Assembly: GCA_965153355.1 (NCBI GenBank)
Contig: OZ231126.1
Coordinates: forward strand, 99,882,001-99,946,000
Reading direction: 5' to 3'
Length of the DNA stretch: 64,000 nt
Origin: Flaccisagitta enflata
Taxonomy: Eukaryota > Chaetognatha > Sagittoidea > Aphragmophora
How positions within the stretch are numbered: the stretch's first letter is position 1; every line of letters starts with the position of its first letter. Under the pieces are notes generated by a model. That model saw nothing but the letters and a program-made list of their open reading frames with translations. It did not search any database and had not been told where the DNA came from. A program made the position numbers and the translations under genes. Below, in pieces: positions 51,501 through 63,010 of this stretch.

Positions 51501-52805
51501 ATGATATATGTTGGTTGCCGATGGTCCAGCACGAAGAGGAAGAATGCGGCTCCGAAGCCTCCTGATGCAACTGCAACTTCATCTGCAGCAACTTCCGTCG
51601 CCACGCCTGCAACTCCACCAGCGGCATTTGTGCCGACGCAGCCGCAGCTACATCAGCGGCAATTCACTCTACAGCATCAGGAAGTCGTCAATCGCGCCCC
51701 GGATTGGTTCATCCCAAATCAGCAGCAACAGGGTCCTCGTGACGTCACTCCCTCACAACAATCGAAGAGATCGCGTGGGGAAAGACTCAAAAAAGCGCAA
51801 TGTGCCGAGTCAACAAAAAGGGCCAGATTCCAAAAGCAAAGGCCCTCTTCAAGCGCCTCCAAGCGCGCCCCCTGCAGCAGCAACGCCCAAAGGCCAAGGA
51901 GAAGCTTTAAGCGGTTCGTCGACGGCAACGCTGGCAGCAACCCAGAAGCTGAATCAGGCCTGGGGCAGCGGCAGCAGATGGGAAGAAGACCAAGAGAGCT
52001 GGAAAAAGCACAAAGCAGCAACCAAGGGAGGTCCCACTTGCGGTGCTTCGCGTCCGCAATTCATCCTCAAGTCTCTGGTCAGCAGACGGGAGCGTCTTCC
52101 TTTCACTCGCAGCCGTCAAAAGCAGCGGTAGGAAGCGAACTAGTTGGCGGTGCTTCAGCATCTGTTAAAGCTGGTGTAGCGCCTCGTCAGCAAACCGAGT
52201 CTGCCCAAGGTCTGCAGCAAGTGCAAAACCCGCCTCCCCCGTCGGATCCAGCCTTTGACCCTGCGCATGGACACCACATCGCCGAGTCATTGCTACGAGA
52301 AGCCTCTTCACTGACCTCAAATGCTCCATTGGGTGTGGTGAAGAATTTAGCATCAAGGCTTCCAAGACTTTGTCGCCAATCCCGCCAACGAGTTGAAGCG
52401 GCTCGTCAAGTCTTAGACGAGAGGATTCGTCGCAACATCCAAAAGGAGAGAGACGATGCTCGTCAAGCAGCAATGGCTGCGGACAATGAGGTGGTCAAAG
52501 GCAATAAGCGAGTCGTGGAACTGGAGAAGCAGCTTGAAAAGGAGAAGCAGGCCTGTGCGATGAAGGCTAAGAAGAAAGAGGAAGCTGTGGAACGCGCAAA
52601 GGCGGCTATGGCCGTCGACTTCAAAACAGCGTCCGCTGTGCGTCCTAAATTTCGACTGGCGCCGAATTGCGATGCAGCATCTCTACCTCCAGCGTCTTCT
52701 CCTGCAGAAAAAGTCGGTCAGCAGATCCTGTCGCAAAAAGACGCTCCCAAGCCTGGAAATAAGAAAAATCGAACCAGGTCTTGGAAAAATCAGACCGCCA
52801 GTTAA
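51501..52805 (+). CDS. Extra reading frame after pol, part 2, coiled-coil protein of unknown function
   Basis: 434 codons ending at TAA 52,803-52,805. The N-terminal third is Ala/Thr/Pro/Gln-rich (AATSVATPATPPAAFVPTQP). From about residue 290 there is a strong coiled coil (RVEAARQVLDERIRRNIQKE, then KRVVELEKQLEKEKQACAMK) and a basic end (NKKNRTRSWKNQ). Between about 51,740 and 52,060 the overlapping frame starting at 51,508 reads more protein-like sequence (LQAPPSAPPAAATPKGQGEA), so two compensating indels are possible. Part 1 and part 2 probably form one protein, since only one stop and a frame change separate them. No membrane segment. Possible roles include a Gag-like structural or nucleic-acid-binding protein; this is speculation. 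Confidence 0.6.
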   Translation: MIYVGCRWSSTKRKNAAPKPPDATATSSAATSVATPATPPAAFVPTQPQLHQRQFTLQHQEVVNRAPDWFIPNQQQQGPRDVTPSQQSKRSRGERLKKAQCAESTKRARFQKQRPSSSASKRAPCSSNAQRPRRSFKRFVDGNAGSNPEAESGLGQRQQMGRRPRELEKAQSSNQGRSHLRCFASAIHPQVSGQQTGASSFHSQPSKAAVGSELVGGASASVKAGVAPRQQTESAQGLQQVQNPPPPSDPAFDPAHGHHIAESLLREASSLTSNAPLGVVKNLASRLPRLCRQSRQRVEAARQVLDERIRRNIQKERDDARQAAMAADNEVVKGNKRVVELEKQLEKEKQACAMKAKKKEEAVERAKAAMAVDFKTASAVRPKFRLAPNCDAASLPPASSPAEKVGQQILSQKDAPKPGNKKNRTRSWKNQTAS

Positions 52806-52859
52806 ACACTGATTGGTGCCACGCCCAGTTGCTGTTCAATTTAACTACCAATTTGCAAC

Positions 52860-53216
52860 ATGGCGTGGAGAGCGCCGCCATTCGCTGAGGATCGTATTCC
52901 ACCATCACATCCTCATCCCATCGATGGACAGGCCGGCCAAGTCGGGGGCGCTACCCGGGGCGTGGGAATGACGTCCGCCCCGGGGCCTGGCGAAAAACGC
53001 CCGCGTAAGTATCATGGTTTGGGAAGGGTTGAGGTTGAGTTTTTGTGGTAAATTTGAATCTGTGTACGATAAGAACTTTACTAATCAATCTGCCCCCATT
53101 CTTTCTCTTTCTTTTTCTTCCCTTCGGGAGGACATTCTCAGACGGCTGCACCACCTGCGCCTTTCGATGCGGTCGCCGTTGACGACATCATTCATCGCCT
53201 TTCGCCCACGGATTGA
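52860..53216 (+). CDS. Small two-exon reading frame (52,860-53,004 and 53,131-53,216), hypothetical
   Basis: ATG at 52,860 sits in a good start context (CAACATGGCG). Exon 1 is open for 145 bp to a GTAAGT donor. Joining to the first AG after the pyrimidine tract (ending 53,130) keeps the frame to TGA at 53,214-53,216, giving 231 bp or 76 codons plus stop. The nearby CAG ending at 53,141 would break the frame. Composition: Pro/Gly/Ala-rich, basic near the junction (GEKRPR), acidic-hydrophobic at the end (FDAVAVDDIIHRL). No known domain. It could be a host-derived exon pair or an accessory gene of the element. Confidence 0.4.
53005..53130 (+). other. Candidate intron with textbook signals
   Basis: Donor CGC|GTAAGTATC at 53,005; branch-like TTTACTAATCAA at 53,077-53,088; pyrimidine tract CCCCCATTCTTTCTCTTTCT running to TTCTTCCCTTCGGGAG. 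Acceptor AG at 53,130 or CAG at 53,141. Stops in all frames inside. Four independent signals in the right order and spacing make a real intron likely. Confidence 0.6.
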
Positions 53217-53835
53217 CGAGGTGTTGGAGCTTCCGGAATGACCCGCTCGTCTCTGTAATGGAGAAGGCGCAGGTGATGTGGTCGTTCCATGATGCTTGCT
53301 GATTTTACCTACAGATTCGCTTTTTATATATAGTTATTATTTATTTTGTCTTGTTTTGTTTGGTTCCTTGGAACATGTACATTTTGTTGTGTTTGTTTTA
53401 GACATGGTCTTTTAGTCATTATTACGAATACTTTCGTATGACATGTTTTAGTAGTATGCCCCCACTTATTATTTTCCACTCTGTCAATCCCAGGCTTGGA
53501 GTGCTCCAAGCCGTTCCCTTTCCCCCTTCCCTTTAACTTTTGCAGAACGGGCGCCTCAACCTCCTCGTCGCCGCCTCGTCTCCATCCGCGTCATCGATGA
53601 TCGTTGAAAATTTGCTGGTGGTGGATCCTTTCCGGACGGGAATCATCTTCTGCAGTCGTCATCCATTGATAATTGGTGGGGATGTAAGAGGCGGTGGACG
53701 GGGGGGGAGGGGCGGGGGCTGTATCTATGTAAATTTTTTTAAGGAAGGTAGTATCGGTTTTTTAGTAGGGTTTCCCCGACCGGAAACTAGATGTCGGATT
53801 TTTGAAATTCGTGAAATTCCAAAAATGGGGCAGAA
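53217..53835. other. Non-coding tail of the element
   Basis: AT-rich to 53,500, then a strong acceptor-like sequence (CCCTTTCCCCCTTCCCTTTA then ACTTTTGCAG, ending 53,544) and a G-rich run at 53,697-53,719. A 108-codon frame from 53,540 runs into the LTR and is not convincing. Confidence 0.5.
53818..53835 (+). promoter_or_regulatory. Polypurine-tract-like sequence before the 3' LTR
   Basis: CCAAAAATGGGGCAGAA directly abuts the LTR start TGTTAG. It is the expected location for the plus-strand primer, though interrupted by T and C. A purer purine run lies 120 bp upstream (53,697-53,719). Confidence 0.45.
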
Positions 53836-54740
53836 TGTTAGAAATGTATGTCCGTCCGTCTATTAAGTATGTGTGCTTTTGTTTCTTTTGCGTGCTTTTG
53901 GCTTTTCGTCTTTCCTTATTATTCAATGCCGGTGTCTTTTGTTTCTCGCCATTCTTATAATGAAGGCTAGATGGGTAACCATATGGTTGCGCCTTGTATT
54001 TTATGCCATTTGTTTTTATTACGTAAACAAACATACGTAACTCGTCTTCGTGTCATCCAATTTTGGATCGATTGTTTTTATATTTATTTACGGCATTGCT
54101 TCCTAGAGTGATTGATTGATTTTTCGTGATTGATTGAATGTGCCCTTGGAATTTACTAATTTCAATAATCTCTCATCTTTTTATTGCAGATAAACTTATG
54201 AACGGACAAATTACGTTAATTTGACTTCGACAGACTGTGGGTTGAAACCAACGAAAGTGGGCCTAAAAGTAAGTTTTATAGACGCGTTTTTGCTTTTAGT
54301 AACGTTGTTTTTATCTTGTCTTCCGGTCTGTTATTTTGTCTTTTGCATTTTTGCATTTTTATCGCCGGATTTTAGTATGGTTTTTATCGCTTGCCCGATC
54401 AGCTTACTATGGGGATGATATGGATGAATTTAATGGGATAAGCAGGGGGTATTATCAGGTGGCATGGGCTCTGAAGAAGATGAACATGTTGTCATGTGCT
54501 GTTTCTGTCCTTTATTGCGTCCTGTCTCGATTTCATGTTATCTTTTGCGTTTGCTGATCACCATTAACGCCCACTTTCCCTTTTATTTTTCCCCCTCTCT
54601 TCAGTTGTTGAAATTTTTATGGAATAAACGAGACGATCGCCTTCCTATTTTCCAATCGGCCAACTTTCTTTCACCACAAGTCGTCAGTCAGATAGACGCT
54701 CATAGACAGTGCCAGTTGAAACTCGTGGGCGTAACTTATA
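53836..54740 (+). repeat. 3' LTR (905 bp)
   Basis: Matches the 5' LTR from TGTTAGAAATG to GTAACTTATA. Length differences are one T fewer in three homopolymers and a shorter GC-rich block (GGGATAAGCAGGGGGTATTA at 54,436-54,455). AATAAA at 54,623-54,628. Confidence 0.93.
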
Positions 54741-54745
54741 CACAT
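54741..54745. other. 5-bp target-site duplication, right (CACAT)
   Basis: Matches 41,569-41,573 exactly; followed by GTATACACAAACG and then the (CA)n tract. Confidence 0.85.
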
Positions 54746-55170
<425 letters not shown>

Positions 55171-55190
55171 ATAGGTTCATCTCTCTCTAA

Positions 55191-55240
55191 AAAGATAGAT
55201 AGATACTCAATTGATATGAAAATGGCATAGTGATTGATCA

Positions 55241-55270
<30 letters not shown>
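55191..55270. repeat. (GATA)n microsatellite, two blocks
   Basis: GATAGATAGATA at 55,191-55,203 and about seven units at 55,244-55,270. Confidence 0.85.
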
Positions 55271-55271
<1 letters not shown>

Positions 55272-55441
55272 TACCAACAGCCAACAGGTTAGTAGAGGCT
55301 GTCATGCATCAGTATCCCTCTGTTAGTCACTCCATTTGTCGGTTCATCATATACATCAAGTTTACGTTTTTGCATCTCGTGCCCAGCCTGAGTGCCTGAA
55401 TGGCCTCCTGTATCACTGCTCCTGCCCACCCGCAAGCCTCT
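55271..55441. other. Gene-free stretch with Y-like sequence
   Basis: CTCGTGCCCAGCCTGAGTGC and CTGCTCCTGCCCACCCGCAA near 55,377-55,435 resemble the interior of a reversed Y copy, so this may be part of a second, overlapping Y element. Confidence 0.45.
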
Positions 55442-55627
55442 TTTTTAATCACATGCTATGCAACTCTATAAGCCACTTTTTGGTCTGTCCGTTGGTTGGT
55501 TGGTTGGTTGGTCAGTCTCATTTATTGGTTTTTGCATTTTTCACATCGCCGCTCCTGCCTAAGTGCTTGAATGTCCTCTCACATCACTGCCCCTGCCCAA
55601 CCGCAACTAAAATTGCTGTGTATCCGG
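55442..55627 (-). repeat. Y element with (GGTT)n core
   Basis: TTTTTTAATCACATGCTATG, CAACTCTATAAGCCACTTTT, (TTGG)n at 55,492-55,512, CTGCCCCTGCCCAACCGCAA, and the end GTGTATCCGGCTTTTTTTTT. Confidence 0.65.
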
Positions 55628-55813
55628 CTTTTTTTTTCCTTTTTTTTTTTTGCTTCTCTAAGCCATTGACCCAAGAAAACCTACTTGAGGTTTTTTGACA
55701 TACTTAATGTTCATGCATAGGTAAATGGGCACAGATTTGGAATCAGCTCCACCAGGGCTATCTACTAAATTTTTTGTGCGCAATTTAAAAATTTTCTATA
55801 GGCCATCTTAAGT
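55628..55813. other. Gene-free stretch before the satellite
   Basis: No feature recognised; no sequence shared with the satellite unit until 55,814. Confidence 0.5.
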
Positions 55814-58800
55814 AGGGGGTCTTGAAGGGACTATAATTTTCATAAAAGATTGAAAAGTCCATATATGACCAGTTCCTGATTGTGATTGACATCCCTACTA
55901 AGAAATTATCATGCTATACCACTTGATAAAGCACAAATGTCCAAATCCCAGCTCTATATCTGCCAGATCTGTGCTACAACTAAAAACATTGAATTTGGGG
56001 AGGTTTAGCAAAGCTTGCAGGGGTTGTGAGGAGAAATTTATCATCAAAGAGAGATTTTTAACCTCAACCTGTAAGGGAAGTGTCAAATTGGGGAGAAAAA
56101 AACTAGAACACTTGACATCTAGCCACAGAGGCTTCAAAACAAGTGACTTTTAACCAGTGGATGTGACGCCTTTCTCTCAGAGGGCGCGTTTTTCAATCAC
56201 GACCTTGATCTATGAGCAAATGAACGGGATTTGGACATTTCAGCAATTAGCCCTTCAAAATGAGTGCTGATGAAGTCAGGAAAGTTAGATTATCAAACAA
56301 ACTTTGTCCAATTGATGGTTTAATGACCCCTTTTCCAACCATGACCCCCTAGCTAACCTTCAAATTTAAGCCTGGAAGCTCCATTTTAAAGCTTTAAGGT
56401 CAATTTAAGGATAGGTATTTAGGGGGTCTTGAAGGGACTATAATTTTCATAAAAGATTGAAAAGTCCATATATGACCAGTTCCTGATTGTGATTGACATC
56501 CCTACTAAGAAATTATCATGCTATACCACTTGATAAAGCACAAATGTCCAAATCCCAGCTCTATATCTGCCAGATCTGTGCTACAACTAAAAACATTGAA
56601 TTTGGGGAGGTTTAGCAAAGCTTGCAGGGGTTGTGAGGAGAAATTTATCATCAAAGAGAGATTTTTAACCTCAACCTGTAAGGGAAGTGTCAAATTGGGG
56701 AGAAAAAAACTAGAACACTTGACATCTAGCCACAGAGGCTTCAAAACAAGTGACTTTTAACCAGTGGATGTGACGCCTTTCTCTCAGAGGGCGCGTTTTT
56801 CAATCAAGACCTTGATCTATGAGCAAATGAACGGGATTTGGACATTTCAGCAATTAGCCCTTCAAAATGAGTGCTGATGAAGTCAGGAAAGTTAGATTAT
56901 CAAACAAACTTTGTCCAATTGATGGTTTAATGACCCCTTTTCCAACCATGACCCCCTAGCTAACCTTCAAATTTAAGCCTGGAAGCTCCATTTTAAAGCT
57001 TTAAGGTCAATTTAAGGATAGGTATTTAGGGGGTCTTGAAAGGACTATAATTTTCATAAAAGATTGAAAAGTCCATATATGACCAGTTCCTGATTGTGAT
57101 TGACATCCCTACTAAGAAATTATCATGCTATACCACTTGATAAAGCACAAATGTCCAAATCCCAGCTCTATATCTGCCAGATCTGTGCTACAACTAAAAA
57201 CATTGAATTTGGGGAGGTTTAGCAAAGCTTGCAGGGGTTGTGAGGAGAAATTTATCATCAAAGAGAGATTTTTAACCTCAACCTGTAAGGGAAGTGTCAA
57301 ATTGGGGAGAAAAAAACTAGAACACTTGACATCTAGCCACAGAGGCTTCAAAACAAGTGACTTTTAACCAGTGGATGTGACGCCTTTCTCTCAGAGGGCG
57401 CGTTTTTCAATCACGACCTTGATCTATGAACAAATGAACGGGATTTGGACATTTCAGCAATTAGCTCTTCAAAATGAATGCTGATGAAGTCAGGAAAGTT
57501 AGATTATCAAACAAACTTTGTCCAATTGATGGTTTAATGCCCCCTTTTCCAACCATGAACCCCTAGCTAACCTTCAAATTTAAGCCTGGAAGCTCCATTT
57601 TAAAGCTGTAAGGTCAATTCAAGGATAGGTATTTAGGGGGTCTTGAAGGGACTATAATTTTCATAAAAGATTGAAAAGTCCATATATGACCAGTTCCTGA
57701 TTGTGATTGACATCCCTACTAAGAAATTATCATGCTATACCACTTGATAAAGCACAAATGTCCAAATCCCAGCTCTATATCTGCCAGATCTGTGCTACAA
57801 CTAAAAACATTGAATTTGGGGAGGTTTGGGCAAAGCTTGCAGGGGTTGTGAGGAGAAATTTATCATCAAAGAGAGATTTTTAACCTCAACCTGTAAGGGA
57901 AGTGTCAAATTGGGGAGAAAAAAACTAGAACACTTGACATCTAGCTACAGAGGCTTCAAAACAAGTGACTTTTAACCAGTGGATGTGACGCCTTTCTCTC
58001 AGAGGGCGCGTTTTTCAATCACGACCTTGATCTATGAACAAATGAACGGGATTTGGACATTTCAGCAATTAGCCCTTCAAAATGAGTGCTGATGAAGTCA
58101 GGAAAGTTAGATTATCAAACAAACTTTGTCCAATTGATGGTTTAATAACCCCTTTTCCAACCATGACCCCCTAGCTAACCTTCAAATTTAAGCCTGGAAG
58201 CTCCATTTTAAAGCTTTAAGGTCAATTTAAGGATAGGTATTTAGGGGGTCTTGAAGGGACTATAATTTTCATAAAAGATTGAAAAGTCCATATATGACCA
58301 GTTCCTGATTGTGATTGACATCCCTACTAAGAAATTATCATGCTATACCACTTGATAAAGCACAAATGTCCAAATCCCAGCTCTATATCTGCCAGATCTG
58401 TGCTACAACTAAAAACATTGAATTTGGGGAGGTTTAGCAAAGCTTGCAGGGGTTGTGAGGAGAAATTTATCATCAAAGAGAGATTTTTAACCTCAACCTG
58501 TAAGGGAAGTGTCAAATTGGGGAGAAAAAAACTAGAACACTTGACATCTAGCCACAGAGGCTTCAAAACAAGTGACTTTTAACCAGTGGATGTGACGCCT
58601 TTCTCTCAGAGGGCGCGTTTTTCAATCACGACCTTGAGCTATGAACAAATGAACGGGATTTGGACATTTCAGCAATTAGCCCTTCAAAATGAGTGCTGAT
58701 GAAGTCAGGAAAGTTAGATTATCAAACAAACTTTGTCCAATTGATGGTTTAATGACCCCTTTTCCAACCATGACCCCCTAGCTAACCTTCAAATTTAAGC

Positions 58801-61497
58801 CTGGAAGCTCCATTTTAAAGCTTTAAGGTCAATTTAAGGATAGGTATTTAGGGGGTCTTGAAGGGACTATAATTTTCATAAAAGATTGAAAAGTCCATAT
58901 ATGACCAGTTCCTGATTGTGATTGACATCCCTACTAAGAAATTATCATGCTATACCACTTGATAAAGCACAAATGTCCAAATCCCAGCTCTATATCTGCC
59001 AGATCTGTGCTACAACTAAAAACATTGAATTTGTGGAGGTTTGGGCAAAGGTTGCAGGGGTTGTGAGGAGAAATTTATCATCAAAGAGAGATTTTTAACC
59101 TCAACCTGTACGGGAAGTGTCAAATTGGGGAGAAAAAAACTAGAACACTTGACATCTAGCCACAGAGGCTTCAAAACAAGTGACTTTTAACCAGTGGATG
59201 TGACGCCTTTCTCTCAGAGGGCGCGTTTTTCAATCACGACCTTGATCTATGAACAAATGAACGGGATTTGGACATTTCAGCAATTAGCCCTTCAAAATGA
59301 GTGCTGATGAAGTCAGGAAAGTTAGATTATCAAACAAACTTTGTCCAATTGATGGTTTAATGACCCCTTTTCCAACCATGACCCCCTAGCTAACCTTCAA
59401 ATTTAAGCCTGGAAGCTCCATTTTAAAGCTTTAAGGTCAATTTAAGGATAGGTATTTAGGGGGTCTTGAAGGGACTATAATTTTCATAAAAGATTGAAAA
59501 GTCCATATATGACCAGTTCCTGATTGTGATTGACATCCCTACTAAGAAATTATCATACTATACCACTTGATAAAGCACAAATGTCCAAATCCCAGCTCTA
59601 TATCTGCCAGATCTGTGCTACAACTAAAAACATTGAATTTGGGGAGGTTTAGCAAAGCTTGCAGGGGTTGTGAGGAGAAATTTATCATCAAAGAGAGATT
59701 TTTAACCTCAACCTGTAAGGGAAGTGTCAAATTGGGGAGAAAAAAACTAGAACACTTGACATCTAGCCACAGAGGCTTCAAAACAAGTGACTTTTAACCA
59801 GTGGATGTGACGCCTTTCTCTCAGAGGGCGCGTTTTTCAATCATGACCTTGAGCTATGAACAAATGAACGGGATTTGGACATTTCAGCAATTAGCCCTTC
59901 AAAATGAGTGCTGATGAAGTCAGGAAAGTTAGATTATCAAACAAACTTTGTCCAATTGATGGTTTAATGACCCCTTTTCCAACCATGACCCCCTAGCTAA
60001 CCTTCAAATTTAAGCCTGGAAGCTCCATTTTAAACCTTTATGGTCAATTTAAGGATAGGTATTTAGGGGGTCTTGAAGGGACTATGATTTTCATAGAAGA
60101 TAGAAAAGTCCATATATGACCAGTTCCTGATTGTGATTGACATCCCTACTAAGAAATTATCATGCTATACCACTTGATAAAGCACAAATGTCCAAATCCC
60201 AGCTCTATATCTGCCAGATCTACGCTACAACTAAAAACATTGAATTTGTGGAGGTTTGGGCAAAGCTTGCAGGGGTTGTGAGGAGAAATTTATCATCAAA
60301 GAGAGATTTTTAACCTCAACCTGTAAGGGAAGTGTCAAATTGGGGAGAAAAAAAACTAGAACACTTGACATCTAGCCACAGAGGCTTCAAAACAAGTGAC
60401 TTTTAACCAGTGGATGTGACGCCTTTCTCTCAGAGGGCGCGTTTTTCAATCACGACCTTGATCTATGAACAAATGAACGGGATTTGGACATTTCAGCAAT
60501 TAGCTCTTCAAAATGAATGCTGATGAAGTCAGGAAAGTTAGATTATCAAACAAACTTTGTCCAATTGATGGTTTAATGCCCCCTTTTCCAACCATGACCC
60601 CTAGCTAACCTTCAAATTTAAGCCTGGAAGCTCCATTTTAAAGCTGTAAGGTCAATTCAAGGATAGGTATTTAGGGGGTCTTAAAGGGACTATAATTTTC
60701 ATAAAAGATTGAAAAGTCCATATATGACCAGTTCCTGATTGTGATTGACATCCCTACTAAGAAATTATCATGCTATACCACTTGATAAAGCACAAATGTC
60801 CAAATCCCAGCTCTATATCTGCCAGATCTACGCTACAACTAAAAACATTGAATTTGTGGAGGTTTGGGCAAAGGTCGCAGGGGTTGTGAGGAGAAATTTA
60901 TGTTCAAAGAGAGATTTTTAACCTCAACCTGTAAGGGAAGTGTCAAATTGGGGAGAAAAAAACTAGAACACTTGACATCTAGCCACAGAGGCTTCAAAAC
61001 AAGTGACTTTTAACCAGTGGATGTGACGCCTTTCTCTCAGAGGGCGCGTTTTTCAATCTTGACCTTGATCTATGAACAAATGAACGGGATTTGGACATTT
61101 CAGCAATTAGCTCTTCAAAATGAATGCTGATGAAGTCAGGAAAGTTAGATTATCAAACAAACTTTGTCCAATTGATGGTTTAATGCCCCCTTTTCCAACC
61201 ATGACCCCTAGCTAACCTTCAAATTTAAGCCTGGAAGCTCCATTTTAAAGCTTTAAGGTCAATTTAAGGATAGGTATTTAGGGGGTCTTGAAGGGACTAT
61301 AATTTTCATAGAAGATTGAAAAGTCCATATATGACCAGTTCCTGATTGTGATTGACATCCCTACTAAGAAATTATCATGCTATACCACTTGATAAAGCAC
61401 AAATGTCCAAATCCCAGCTCTATATCTGCCAGATCTATGCTACAACTAAAAACATTGAATTTGTGGAGGTTTGGGCAAAGCTTGCAGGGGTTGTGAA
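55814..61497. repeat. 607/608-bp satellite, 9.4 units
   Basis: AGGGGGTCTTGAAGGGACTA-type starts fall at 55,814, 56,421, 57,028, 57,635, 58,243, 58,850, 59,458, 60,065, 60,673 and 61,280. The tenth unit breaks off after GCAGGGGTTGTGA. Units are nearly identical, with two main types: GGTTTAGCAAAG (units 1, 2, 3, 5, 7) and GGTTTGGGCAAAG (units 4, 6, 8, 9, 10, one base longer). From unit 3 to 8 the types alternate, a dimeric higher-order pattern. Each unit carries an 80-codon plus frame and an overlapping 79-codon minus frame, kept only in the first type. Conservation is equal outside them, so I do not call genes. Confidence 0.95.
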
Positions 61498-62406
61498 CCT
61501 AAAATATACTGTTTTATAGCTTAATGGGGAAGAAAAACAAAGATTTTGTAACGCAACGCAACGCATCGCGGGGAAGAAAATCAAAGGCAGGGGGGGGGGG
61601 AATAAAATCAAAAGCCGCTCAACTATATACACCCCTGCCTCAATAATATATGGTTGACAGGCCAATACCATTTAGAATACAAAAAACATATTTCAAAAGT
61701 TGAAATAAAAGAATTCTTATGTATCCATGGGAGCACTGACAGTAGCAATATTGGTTAGAAGCAAGAGGCGGAGCAAGAAGCAAGAGTTAGAGGCAAGAAT
61801 CAAGGCACAACCAACTAGGATTTCGTTCATTTGATTTTCTTGTCCATACAAAGATGCTGTTGTTAAAGAATAACAATACATATATCTCACATCTCATGTT
61901 AGTGATGGCGTCAGATCACGGCACCGGCAAATCATATTCGAGGCGAGCTATATAATGCGGTTATCCAGGCCATCTGGTGCTCAACGTCCATTCTTAAACA
62001 CCTGCGAAAGCGATTGTGATAAAAAGAAGAAAATGTTGCCTTTTGCCTCTATTTACCAGGTGCATTGTCTTATTCTTTGCCTCTCCATCTTTATCGATTT
62101 TTTTTTTCGTTCGTCTTTCTCTCGCTATCTCTTTTTTGGCTAAGGCGATGTCTCCTATAAACTGGGCATGCTGAAATCAACGGCTTGGTAATTTAACTTA
62201 ATAGTTGCATATATATTAGCTTGAAATTTTCCTAGGTACGACTACCTAGGTAAAAAGTCTATATTCACTTGAAAAGGAAGTTCATTTATTAAATATATAT
62301 TTACAAGGTAAGTTTTTTTTTCATCTGGACTATAACTACTTCCATGTGGCTTAGTGACTGTTTTCTCAGTCGCAACAAGAATTAAGCCACTCCGTTGATA
62401 TTTGGA
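61498..62406. other. Gene-free stretch with short repeats
   Basis: G-run at 61,591-61,600; 61,655-61,760 resembles 29,516-29,625 (a dispersed repeat); AGCAAGAAGCAAGAG-type repeats at 61,760-61,800; a small palindrome CCTAGGTACGACTACCTAGG at 62,231-62,250. No gene seen. Confidence 0.5.
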
Positions 62407-62436
62407 AAAAAGTCGAATTACGTAATTCGACTTTTT
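62407..62436. repeat. Perfect 30-bp palindrome
   Basis: AAAAAGTCGAATTAC directly joined to its inverse complement GTAATTCGACTTTTT. It could be the fused ends of a small inverted-repeat element or a hairpin. Confidence 0.85.
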
Positions 62437-62770
62437 GAAATGTAGGGGAGAAATAAAGTTTTCCATTTTCGGTTTGAGACAATTTTAGAAAGTTGGGTAG
62501 TTTTGGGGCTGGGGGTATACATTTTTTGATATTCACAACTAAGAAAGAGCTTATTTTTCTCTTTCAAATGGCGCCAACCAGAAATCTCTAGGATCAATAG
62601 TTTTGGAGTTATGAATTTTTGAATCTTTTTATATTTTTTCACATTTTTGCAAAAATCGATATTTTCTATCGATTCCAATTTTTTGGTCTTATGTAACAGT
62701 AGGGAAGAGTAAACGTGTTACGCAAATTGACCCTGACTTTTATGACGCTAGCATTGATATTTTTTTTTTG

Positions 62771-62773
<3 letters not shown>

Positions 62774-62852
<79 letters not shown>

Positions 62853-62963
62853 TGAAAGACAGACAGACAGACAGAGACACACAAACACTCACACAGACAC
62901 TCTCACACACATACACATACACATACACACACACATACACATACACACATACACACATACACA

Positions 62964-63009
<46 letters not shown>
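62774..63009. repeat. (GA)n-(GAAA)n-(GACA)n-(CA)n compound tract
   Basis: Four motifs in series. The CA part has CATACA variants. The same GA to GACA to CA order recurs at 63,735. Confidence 0.95.

Positions 63010-63010
<1 letters not shown>

Larger units (their letters stand above)
41574..54740 (+). mobile_element. BEL/Pao LTR retrotransposon, 13.2 kb
   Basis: Two near-identical LTRs and a perfect 5-bp target duplication define the borders. The domain order Gag with CCHC knuckles, protease, reverse transcriptase, RNase H, HHCC-type integrase is that of BEL/Pao. The diagnostic parts are the CX2CX4HX4H third knuckle, the YVDD box, the NPADHCSRG motif after RNase H and the terminal integrase-tail domain. 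The element is long for the superfamily (members are commonly about 5-10 kb). The excess comes from a large glutamine-rich Gag region and about 2.4 kb of extra reading frames after pol. Many frame changes interrupt gag and pol. No clear primer-binding site begins at the LTR end. Confidence 0.93.

Noticed and set aside
50677-52805. Envelope glycoprotein
   Set aside because: Position fits but there is no signal peptide, membrane span, glycoprotein-like Cys pattern or cleavage site.
55911-59797. Repeated 80-codon plus and 79-codon minus frames in the 607-bp satellite
   Set aside because: Both strands are open over the same bases, the plus frame is broken in alternate unit types, and identity is as high outside the frames, so array homogenisation explains the conservation.
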